Assembly (NCBI GenBank): GCA_026985095.1
Contig: JALSQW010000035.1
Coordinates: 1 to 59,322, forward strand
Reading direction: 5' to 3'
DNA: 59,322 nucleotides
Source: Acidimicrobiia bacterium
GTDB taxonomy: Bacteria; Actinomycetota; Acidimicrobiia; Spongiisociales; UBA5794
In this document: piece by piece, positions 53,082-59,322 of the stretch
Layout of the letters: each line of letters starts with the position of its first letter
Numbering within the stretch: the first letter of the stretch is position 1
The notes under the pieces: generated by a model
What the model was told of the DNA's origin: nothing
The model's input: the letters and a program-made list of their open reading frames with translations, nothing else
Databases searched by the model: none
Position numbers and translations under genes: made by a program

Positions 53082-54191
53082 ATGGCGTACCTGGGACGGC
53101 TTCGGTGGTGGTCCACGATCGTGTTGTCGATCGTGACGGCTGTGGCACTCCCCAACATCCCGGCCGCCGGCTTCCCTCAGCCGGGACTCGGCGCTTCGTG
53201 CGAGAACGCCTGGATCACCTACTGGTTCCAGAACAGCTGGGTGTGGACGAGTAGCCAACTCGACGAAATCAGAGACGGGTTCGGGGACTGGCGGGCACCA
53301 CGTGACTGGGACGGCGACCGCGTCATCAAACAGATGGACGAGGTTTCCTCGAACGGAAAGGTCAAGGTGGTTGGGGTCTCACCAGGCTACTTCGGGGACC
53401 CATCGCAGCTCGGCTCGGCCAGCTGCGGCGACCCGTCGACCATCCTGCTGCGATACGACCAAAGCGGCAACGCTCTTGAGCATCTGGCTCGGCACGAGAT
53501 GGGCCACGCTCTCGGGATGCACCACACGGGTTCCACGGACTCGTTCGGTGGCCCGATGGAGACGATGGCAACATGCATCTCCTTCGGATCAACGAGTCTC
53601 TCCCAGGACGATGACGGACACGTTGTGTACCACCACGGTGATCTGAATCCCGAGACGATCCACGCGAACGCCGGGTTCGAGACCGGAACGTCATGGTGGG
53701 GTACGAGTTCCGTGAGCAGCTTCTACACGTCGACGTATCAGCCCGAGGACGGCTCTGCGGCAGGTCGATTCCGTCCCAGCAGCGACGACGGCTACATCTA
53801 CCAGAGCATGAACTTCGCAGCGGCGCAAGGAAGGAAGGTCGATGCTCGCACGAACATCCGAAAGGTGTCCTCCCAATCTACGTACGGAAGGGTCCGGCTG
53901 GAACTCCTCGTCCGACACGTCGTCTACGGCACCGGAGAGTGCGCCGACGAGTTTGTCACCGGAAAGGACCAGAACGTCCGGAGCTCCTGGACCACCTGGT
54001 GGATCGCGAGAGCCGCAGATCGGTATCCGACGGCGTCGTGGGCGATCCTCGATACGACGGCGTACACGCTGCCCACGTCCTATGACGCTACGGATCTTCG
54101 TGTGCGCGTGAAGAGCAGCGTCCGGTACTCGAGCACGAGCAGTCTTGCGACGATCGCGGTGGACACGACCAGGGCGAGGGACCGCTCGTGA
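53082..54191 (+). CDS. Secreted matrixin-like zinc metalloprotease
   Basis: 369 aa. A signal peptide (about 1-30, cleavage near P-A-A-G) precedes a metzincin domain with H-E-M-G-H-A-L-G-M-H-H at residues 138-148 (zinc ligands His138, His142, His148; catalytic Glu139) and a Met-turn-like M-E-T-M-A-T-C after it. Residues about 190-365 form a beta-rich, Ser/Thr/Tyr-rich domain (N-A-G-F-E-T-G-T-S-W-W) resembling a carbohydrate-binding module. It should cleave extracellular protein. Stop overlaps the lipoprotein gene (GTGA). Confidence 0.83.
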   Translation: MAYLGRLRWWSTIVLSIVTAVALPNIPAAGFPQPGLGASCENAWITYWFQNSWVWTSSQLDEIRDGFGDWRAPRDWDGDRVIKQMDEVSSNGKVKVVGVSPGYFGDPSQLGSASCGDPSTILLRYDQSGNALEHLARHEMGHALGMHHTGSTDSFGGPMETMATCISFGSTSLSQDDDGHVVYHHGDLNPETIHANAGFETGTSWWGTSSVSSFYTSTYQPEDGSAAGRFRPSSDDGYIYQSMNFAAAQGRKVDARTNIRKVSSQSTYGRVRLELLVRHVVYGTGECADEFVTGKDQNVRSSWTTWWIARAADRYPTASWAILDTTAYTLPTSYDATDLRVRVKSSVRYSSTSSLATIAVDTTRARDRS

Positions 54192-55381
54192 TTGTGTCCC
54201 GGGGTCGCCTGAGGGTTGCGCTGGTCGCGCTCGGCCTGATCGCCGCCGCGTGCACCGGACCGATCGACGTGACCTCCAAAACGTCAGGGCCTCCGGCTTC
54301 GTGGGTCGATCGGGGCGCTCCGTCGTCGGTGACGCCAAGGACAGCTGGTCAAGCGCGGGGTCCCATCGGGTCGATCCCACTCGCTCTGCGAGAGCGGCTC
54401 GTCGACGCATGGGTTCGCGGTCCGGGTGACGGCTTGGCGGCGGCGATAGGATCCGGCCAGACCCCAGACGAATACCGCGTGTGGGTCCGGGCAGGCGCAT
54501 GGCAGGACATGACGCCCATCGGCGGTGCCGAGGTCGCTGCTGACGACCTCATCGAGTTCCCGGCTGTGGCACCGTTCCTGGACGAGCTCCCCCAGCTTGC
54601 TCGTGGATCTCAGATCATCTTCGGCCTCCACCGGCGTTCCATCCAACAGGACGGGAAGTCGATGACCGTGTGGCTCATCGAGGTCGTGGCACTGGAACAG
54701 GCAGAGGATCTCACGTTCCTCTGGAACTGCAACGGCACCCTGGGGACGTGCACGAACGCGGATTGGAGCGGCGTGCGCGCGTTCCTCTCCGAGAAGTTCC
54801 CGGACCGACCCTTGACGGAGACCCTGGATCTCCTGTACGACGGATCACCCCTGCTCGACGAGCTCATCGCCGTGTCTGCTCCCGGGGAGCCCCAGGCGTC
54901 GTGGGAGGACCAGGACCCGTGGAATCGGGTCGTGGATCCCGACGAGACGCCTCCGGAGATCCTGGATGCCCTCGAGCCGTTCGCCATTGGTCTGGAAGTG
55001 GACGAATCGCTCGCTGGTGCCCTGAGCAAGGCAGGATGGGGGATCTGTACTCGGAGTTCGATGGGATGGAACCCGTGTGTTCCTACGGAACTCGTCTTGG
55101 AAGGAACCGGACCCATACCCCTCGATGGGTTCGCCGTGCCTGGCGAACCGGTCGAAGTCTGGTTGGTACCGAATCCGGACCAATTGGCTCCGGGTGAGAT
55201 CGCTGACATTGCTGCCGGTCAAGCCACGTTTCTCGACAACGCTGTGGGACCTGTGGGGACCTTCCGTGTCGGACCGGAGACGATCGCGCGGATCGAAGGC
55301 ACGCCACCCGAATCCATCGACGTTGATACACTCCGCACGGCTCTCGCCAACAAGAACATCCGGCTGGTGGTGGAACGCTAG
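54188..55381 (+). CDS. Lipoprotein of unknown function coupled to the metalloprotease
   Basis: 397 aa. The signal peptide ends in the lipobox I-A-A-A-C, so it is surface-anchored. The rest is acidic, with a Cys pair in W-N-C-N-G-T-L-G-T-C and another in G-I-C-T-R-(x7)-C; no family is recognised. The GTG start overlaps the protease stop by 4 nt, so the two are made together. It may be an anchor, inhibitor or substrate-binding partner for the protease; this is a guess from position only. Confidence 0.72.
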   Translation: MIVSRGRLRVALVALGLIAAACTGPIDVTSKTSGPPASWVDRGAPSSVTPRTAGQARGPIGSIPLALRERLVDAWVRGPGDGLAAAIGSGQTPDEYRVWVRAGAWQDMTPIGGAEVAADDLIEFPAVAPFLDELPQLARGSQIIFGLHRRSIQQDGKSMTVWLIEVVALEQAEDLTFLWNCNGTLGTCTNADWSGVRAFLSEKFPDRPLTETLDLLYDGSPLLDELIAVSAPGEPQASWEDQDPWNRVVDPDETPPEILDALEPFAIGLEVDESLAGALSKAGWGICTRSSMGWNPCVPTELVLEGTGPIPLDGFAVPGEPVEVWLVPNPDQLAPGEIADIAAGQATFLDNAVGPVGTFRVGPETIARIEGTPPESIDVDTLRTALANKNIRLVVER

Positions 55382-55447
55382 CCCTTCAGCTCTACGGCAT
55401 TTCGTCGCTCGTGCCCACCGTGAGTGCACGCGGTCGACCGTGATCGG

Positions 55448-55812
55448 TCAGTCGATCTCGTAGCGCGGAGGCCAGGACGTCACCCCGGCCCGCGTGACCT
55501 CGTAGACGCCGACACCTCGAAGCCGCACGAGCTTGACCACCTCGTCGAAATGCCGCTCCAGGAGTGCGACCGCCTCGAGCTGGTGGCACCTGAGCAACAC
55601 ATGGCGGCCGAAGGTGAACCGGCGCCGACGGCGGGTCGCGTCGACGTCGTGGGTAATGAGGACCGCGTGCCGGTCATCGGCGTAGATGGCCACCGCATCG
55701 TCGTCGGCTCCTCCGAGCCCCTCTCGACGACGCTCCAGCATTCGTGGCCTCGCTGACGGAGAAACGTGCCGACCGCTCTTGCGTCGACGTCCTCGTCGAG
55801 GACGAAGCGCAT
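55448..55812 (-). pseudogene. DUF5615 (PIN-like) toxin with a one-base frameshift
   Basis: The start M-R-F-V-L-D-E-D-V-D-A-R-A-V and the later G-L-G-G-A-D-D-D-A-V-A-I-Y-A-D-D-R-H-A-V-L-I-T-H-D-V-D belong to one DUF5615/COG4634 protein, a PIN-like RNase fold, but lie in two frames. The gene is 365 nt, one short of 122 codons, and the switch occurs at a run of four G (plus-strand 55718-55721), so one base is missing there. It directly follows the antitoxin gene (TAG-ATG adjacent). The break may be real inactivation, a programmed shift or a sequencing error. Confidence 0.72.
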
Positions 55813-56445
55813 CTACGCCACGGCGGACGCAGCGGACTTCACCGCCTCGATGTCCTCCTCGGTCAGGCTCGGGAACGCGGCGAGGATCTCCTCGGTGCTC
55901 TTGCCTGCTTCCAGGTAACCCCTGACCGCCTCGACCGGCACTCGCGTCCCACGGAACACCGACTTGGAGGCCTGCACCTTGCGGCGCTTCTCGATCATCC
56001 CGGCATCGGCCTCCCGTCGGCCAAGACGCTCCCGCACGCGGAGACGAATCTCTTCGAGGTTGATGACCTGGATGATCAGTCCTTGGAACGGACGTCCCGA
56101 TTCCTCCCAGGTCCCGTCCGGGTGTTGGAACAGAACCCGCTCACCGGAGCGGGCGAACCTCAACTCGCGGAGCGGCGCCTCGTAGCCCTGGTCCCGGAGG
56201 TAAGCAAGGATGTGCCGGATCTGCTGAAGCGACACCCCCTGGTGTCGGAGCTCCGCAGCCACCGCGAGCTCGACAAGACGCGCCAGGGAGTACAGACGCA
56301 CGATGTTCCGCGGACTGATCTTCCGCTCGACGTCGGGGGTGATGAGATCGGTCTTCTCCCAGTACCGAAGACGATGACGGCTGGTCCCGGCGATCTCTGC
56401 GGCGCGCTTGTCCGATACCGCGGTTCTGTCGTCGGTGAAGGTCAT
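55813..56445 (-). CDS. MerR-like HTH plus DUF433 antitoxin/regulator
   Basis: 210 aa. The N-terminal MerR-type winged helix (about 8-75) has the motif A-E-I-A-G-T-S-R-H-R-L-R-Y-W-E-K-T-D-L-I-T-P. The C-terminal DUF433 domain (about 150-210) has F-R-G-T-R-V-P-V-E-A-V-R-G-Y-L-E-A-G-K-S-T-E-E-I-L-A-A-F-P-S-L. DUF433 paired with DUF5615 is a predicted toxin-antitoxin arrangement; the HTH half would autoregulate the pair. AGGGAG precedes the ATG. Confidence 0.84.
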   Translation of the reverse strand: MTFTDDRTAVSDKRAAEIAGTSRHRLRYWEKTDLITPDVERKISPRNIVRLYSLARLVELAVAAELRHQGVSLQQIRHILAYLRDQGYEAPLRELRFARSGERVLFQHPDGTWEESGRPFQGLIIQVINLEEIRLRVRERLGRREADAGMIEKRRKVQASKSVFRGTRVPVEAVRGYLEAGKSTEEILAAFPSLTEEDIEAVKSAASAVA

Positions 56446-56575
56446 GCGGGCTCCCTGTCCTGCGAGTCCGAGCCTACCGGGAGGGACCGACACCCGAACG
56501 GATTCCACACATCGTTGGCCGATTCCGAGCTCCGGTCTGAACGATCCCCGAATCCGTCTCGATCGACACGCGCGG

Positions 56576-57085
56576 CTACCGGGCCCTGCCGGCCAGGCCG
56601 TGGCAATGCTTGTACTTGAGTCCTGACCCGCAGGGGCAACGCTCGTTGCGGCCGACCTTCCGGTCGACGACCTGCGGTCGGCGGATCCTCGATGCCTCCT
56701 CGAATCGCTGTGCTCGCACGTGGAGCTCACGCTCCCGGATGCGGAGTCGCTCGGACCAGTCATGGAGACGCTTCTCGGTAGCCGCGAGATCGCGTTCCCG
56801 TTCGGCAAGCTGGGTCGCGCGAGCAGCCAACCGCTCCTCGGCACGTCCTGTGTAGAGACTCCCCGAGTCGCCGGCGGCCTCGCCGACGACTGTGGAGAGT
56901 TCGTGGTTGACGAGGCCAGCGATGGCCTCGCCCATGGTCAGGCCGATCACCTGGCAGTACCTCCGCCACGTCGACCAGGCGGCGTCCGCCAGGGGGACCT
57001 TGACCACTTGGGTGCCGCCGGCGTGTTCGAGCTCGGCGAAGATCCGGCGGTCGATCTTCGCCAGCCTGCCTCGGTCGAGGGCCAT
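56576..57085 (-). CDS. SEC-C motif protein with coiled coil
   Basis: 169 aa. A DNA- or helix-rich N-terminal part (about 1-65) is followed by a long charged coiled coil (about 75-140, L-A-A-R-A-T-Q-L-A-E-R-E-R-D-L-A-A-T-E-K-R-L). A C-terminal SEC-C zinc-binding motif has G-R-N-E-R-C-P-C-G-S-G-L-K-Y-K-H-C-H-G. SEC-C tails bind zinc and often other proteins or ribosomes. AAGGAGGTG lies just before the ATG. Two palindromes upstream suggest tight control. Confidence 0.83.
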   Translation of the reverse strand: MALDRGRLAKIDRRIFAELEHAGGTQVVKVPLADAAWSTWRRYCQVIGLTMGEAIAGLVNHELSTVVGEAAGDSGSLYTGRAEERLAARATQLAERERDLAATEKRLHDWSERLRIRERELHVRAQRFEEASRIRRPQVVDRKVGRNERCPCGSGLKYKHCHGLAGRAR

Positions 57086-57100
57086 CGTTTCACCTCCTTG

Positions 57101-57131
57101 GTCAACCAGTTGACCGGTCGCAACTTGTTGC
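57101..57131. promoter_or_regulatory. Two adjacent palindromes upstream of the SEC-C gene
   Basis: GTCAAC-CA-GTTGAC (57101-57114) and GCAAC-TT-GTTGC (57120-57131) are separate perfect inverted repeats, 16 to 46 nt before the SEC-C start codon. They share the half-site CAAC, and the spacing puts both on one side of the promoter. They look like operators for an unknown regulator, possibly the SEC-C protein itself. Confidence 0.5.
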
Positions 57132-57559
57132 AGGTGCGTGTGTCTCGGGGGCCTTCGGTTCGGGAGGAACTCGGATTCCTGCGATACGAGTCCGTACACC
57201 GTGTCAGGCCCACTCTGCGGTCTCGCGGGCTCGATGATCCGCTAGGGGTGCTCCAAGAGGCTCTCAGCGGGCGTGGTTATCGGCTCGAAGCTCCGTGACT
57301 GGGCGAGGCATGGGGCTCACGGCGATTCGCGTGGTCGGCCGAGGGTGCCTTGGGGTCCGGAGACGCCGGTTGCCCGCTTCCGACGCGCGGGCCGGTCCCA
57401 CCGACCGGTCCCGCCGGGTGCTGCGACCGGCGGGACCGATGGCACTCGCTTGTCACCCATCTGGAGTCGTCTTGGAGTCGGCACGGGAGATCCTCTCGAA
57501 CGAACACCGTCATAGCCGGCTCGTACATTCGAGGAACGGGAGCGAGAGAGGAGCGAACC
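57132..57559. other. 428-nt gap between the SEC-C gene and the integrase
   Basis: No convincing gene is seen; open frames here are short or antisense and lack ribosome sites except the integrase's own. The region is likely promoter and regulatory DNA for the divergent SEC-C gene and integrase. Confidence 0.4.
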
Positions 57560-58696
57560 ATGGGCGCCGTCGCCAGAGTCACCCACAGATCGGGCCGGAA
57601 GGTCTGGCAGGCCCGCTGGCGGGATCCGTCGGGCCGGCAGCGGGCGAAGAACTTCAACCGGAAGGTCGACGCCGAGCGGTACCTGCTCGCCATGGAGGCC
57701 GACAAGCTCCGCGGCCGGTACACCGACCCGCGGCTGGCCAAGACGCCGTTGGCGGACTGGATGGCCGAGTACCAGGGGACGAGGGTGAACCTGGGAGTGC
57801 AGACCCAGGCGAGGGACGAAGCGACGATCCGGAACCACATTCTCCCAGAGTTCGGCACTTGGGCGATCGGCAGCATCCAGCCCATCCACGTCGCCCAGTG
57901 GGTCGCCGATCTCGACGCCCGCGGGTACGCGCCGGCGACGGTCCGCAAGGCCTATCAGCTCCTCGCCGCAGCCCTTGACGCTGCCGTCGAGTCCGGGCTC
58001 CTTGCTCGGTCACCTTGCCGAGGGGTGAAGCTGCCGAAGCTGGCCTCTCAGGAGATGCGCTTCCTGGACCCGGCGGAGATCAACCAGCTCGCCGAGGCGA
58101 TGGACCCTCGGTACTCGGCGATGGTCCTCACCGCCGCCTACACGGGTCTCCGCTTCAGCGAGCTGCGGGCGCTCCGCGTCGACCGGCTCGATGCGCTGCG
58201 GCGCACGATCCGGGTGACCGCGTCGCTCGTCGAAGCGAGAGGGCAGTTCTTGTTCGTCGAGCCCAAGTCGGAAGCCTCATGTCGCACGGTTCGGGTGCCG
58301 GCGTTCCTGGTGGACGTCCTCGCCGCCCACCTGGCGACCCACGCCGACGGCTCCGGGCTCGTGTTCTCGGCACCGAACGGGGGCCCGGTCCGACGGAGCA
58401 ACTTCCGGCGCCGGATCTGGCTTCCGGCCGTCGCGGCCTCCGTGGGGCAACCCTGCACGTTCCACGATTTGCGGCACTCCCACGCCGCGCTGCTCATCGC
58501 CCAGGGCGAGCACCCGAAGGTCATCCAGGAGCGCCTCGGTCATGCCTCGATCAAGACGACCCTCGACACCTACGGGCACCTGTTCGAAGGCCTCGACGAG
58601 GCCGCCGCCGACCGCCTCGAGGTGACCTACGCCTCTGCCGGCATCGGAGAAACCCGCCGAGAGGAGACGTTACTCGTCTCACATCCAGGCCTCTGA
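57560..58696 (+). CDS. Tyrosine recombinase/integrase
   Basis: 378 aa phage-type integrase. The N-terminal AP2-like DNA-binding part (about 1-55) and SAM-like core-binding domain (about 65-150) precede the catalytic domain. Catalytic residues are Arg198 (T-G-L-R-F-S-E-L-R), Lys236 (E-P-K-S), His302 and Arg305 (H-D-L-R-H-S-H), His328 (L-G-H-A-S-I-K-T-T) and Tyr338 (D-T-Y-G-H). GAGAGGAG stands 6 nt before the ATG; an upstream frame extension lacks homology. It would catalyse insertion and excision at the tRNA-Ile site. Confidence 0.93.
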   Translation: MGAVARVTHRSGRKVWQARWRDPSGRQRAKNFNRKVDAERYLLAMEADKLRGRYTDPRLAKTPLADWMAEYQGTRVNLGVQTQARDEATIRNHILPEFGTWAIGSIQPIHVAQWVADLDARGYAPATVRKAYQLLAAALDAAVESGLLARSPCRGVKLPKLASQEMRFLDPAEINQLAEAMDPRYSAMVLTAAYTGLRFSELRALRVDRLDALRRTIRVTASLVEARGQFLFVEPKSEASCRTVRVPAFLVDVLAAHLATHADGSGLVFSAPNGGPVRRSNFRRRIWLPAVAASVGQPCTFHDLRHSHAALLIAQGEHPKVIQERLGHASIKTTLDTYGHLFEGLDEAAADRLEVTYASAGIGETRREETLLVSHPGL

Positions 58697-58868
58697 GAGA
58701 GCGGCGCTCGAGGAACGTCAGGCCGTCGGGGACGTCGACGCCTCCTCCCCGCATGCACTCGGCGATCCGCTCGGCCTCCGTGGCTTCCTCCTCCGCCGTG
58801 GGACCGTGCTGGCGGGTAGTACTCCTGGCGGCACTCCCTGACGCCCGGATCCTCTTCGAGTCTCTGTG
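58697..58868 (-). pseudogene. Decayed copy of the right-edge hypothetical gene
   Basis: Minus-strand translation gives V-R-E-C-R-Q-E-Y-Y in one frame and, after a shift, A-R-Q-H-G-P-T-(x)n-C-M-R-(x)-(x)-G-(x)-(x)-V-P-(N/D)-(D/G)-L in another. Both match the intact protein at 59000-59322. The frame breaks near 58810. It appears to be an inactivated partial duplicate next to the integrase gene. Confidence 0.45.
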
Positions 58869-58999
58869 AGGTGGTAGATGGTCGGGTGGGTGATGCGGCG
58901 AAGCGTCGCCCACCCGACATCCCGCTGGCGGTCTTCGCTTCGATCGACGAGGGCGCCGTGTACGTCGATGTCTCGGTCCCGAACACCTCTCGTACCTGC

Positions 59000-59322
59000 C
59001 TAGCGTTCGGTCTGATCCCAACATTCCGAGGCGATCCTGGGATCGAAGTCGGCGAGGAAGCCGAATGCCTCGTATTCGGCTGCTACGTGGGGAAGGTCGT
59101 TGGGAACACTGAAGCCTCGGGAGCGCATGCAGTCGGCGGCGCGTTCAAGATGCTCTGCGATCTCGCGTAGTGTGGGCCCGTGTTGGCGGGCGTATACGGC
59201 TGCTACGGCTAGGTAGTACTCCTGACGGCACTCTCGGACGATCCGGTCTTCGGCCTCTTCGGGAAGGTCCGACGCGACGAAGATGCTCTCTCCCCCTCGC
59301 GGCTGAAGTTCGTAGTCGGTGA
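59000..59322 (-). CDS. Hypothetical protein (partial; start outside the window)
   Basis: Minus-strand codons from 59320 down to a TAG at 59000-59002 give 106 residues without a stop. They include E-E-A-E-D-R-I-V-R-E-C-R-Q-E-Y-Y-L-A-V-A-A-V-Y-A-R-Q-H-G-P-T and C-M-R-S-R-G-F-S-V-P-N-D-L. The N-terminus lies beyond the window. A related, broken copy lies at 58697-58868. No family is recognised. It belongs to the integrated element. Confidence 0.55.
   Translation of the reverse strand, partial: TDYELQPRGGESIFVASDLPEEAEDRIVRECRQEYYLAVAAVYARQHGPTLREIAEHLERAADCMRSRGFSVPNDLPHVAAEYEAFGFLADFDPRIASECWDQTER

Larger units (their letters stand above)
52199..59322. mobile_element. Integrated element inserted at tRNA-Ile (left end and most cargo; right end outside window)
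   Basis: The left border is the 3' half of a tRNA-Ile gene, and a tyrosine integrase lies at 57560-58696. Between them are a LuxR-type small protein, a secreted protease and lipoprotein pair, a toxin-antitoxin module with a decayed second copy, and a SEC-C protein. None of these are housekeeping genes. Because the tRNA fragment keeps only its 3' part and the flanking chromosome lies to the left, the intact tRNA-Ile and the other attachment site should lie beyond 59322. The element may be a genomic island or integrative plasmid; no replication or transfer genes are seen here. Confidence 0.7.

Noticed and set aside
58871-59170. Plus-strand frame of about 99 codons
   Set aside because: It is antisense to the conserved-looking minus-strand gene at 59000-59322 and has no ribosome site or recognised motif.

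Overview
This window is a high-GC chromosomal segment whose gene content looks actinobacterial, possibly from an Acidimicrobiia-like lineage. The clues are a TIGR03084/mycothiol-type DinB-fold enzyme, an F420-type (DDN-family) nitroreductase, an NrtR regulator beside nadABC, many GTG starts and dense ATGA/GTGA stop-start overlaps. The lineage is inferred from gene content; there is no rRNA here to confirm it.

Layout. 1-7066: the tail of a kelch-repeat protein, a nucleotide-sugar dehydrogenase, a zinc-type quinone oxidoreductase, a two-gene biotin-dependent acyl-CoA carboxylase operon, and a TIGR03084 protein. 7068-12054 (minus): a GH114-like lipoprotein, then a tightly packed operon of DUF4870 protein, quinone oxidoreductase, small membrane protein, glutamate dehydrogenase and two more small membrane proteins. 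12148-16641: nrtR and the overlapping nadA-nadB-nadC operon for de novo NAD synthesis, with a promoter and a palindromic operator candidate. 17669-20784: a Leu/Val-type amino-acid dehydrogenase coupled to a fused E1alpha-E1beta 2-oxoacid dehydrogenase, suggesting branched-chain amino-acid breakdown. 21809-26515: a metal-binding lipoprotein behind a Fur/Zur-like box, then glcDEF (glycolate oxidase). 26634-33226: a secreted repeat protein, a cobalamin riboswitch with btuFCD, and a VIT-family metal transporter. 33272-39420: a cNMP-binding protein, an omega-aminotransferase, succinate-semialdehyde dehydrogenase and a large GAF-containing histidine kinase. 39399-52139: mixed housekeeping genes (S10 peptidase, aldehyde dehydrogenase, AI-2E-type transporter, LCP protein, aminotransferase, VOC protein, CPBP protease).

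The strongest unexpected signal is at 50012-51058. It is a DUF3179-family gene with an in-frame TGA exactly where the family has the first Cys of its W-C-P-L-C motif. A perfect 8-bp hairpin with a G-first loop follows 13 nt downstream. This fits a selenocysteine codon with a bacterial SECIS element (a U-x-x-C selenoprotein) rather than a broken gene.

From about 52199 to beyond the right edge lies an integrated element. The 3' half of a tRNA-Ile(GAU) gene marks one attachment site, and a tyrosine integrase sits at 57560-58696. Cargo includes a LuxR-type small regulator, a secreted matrixin-like protease with a coupled lipoprotein, a MerR/DUF433-DUF5615 toxin-antitoxin module plus a decayed second copy, and a SEC-C protein preceded by two palindromes.

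Two intergenic arrays of the same 37-bp repeat (13121-13247 and 28344-28508), each unit carrying two small palindromes, are unexplained by any gene.
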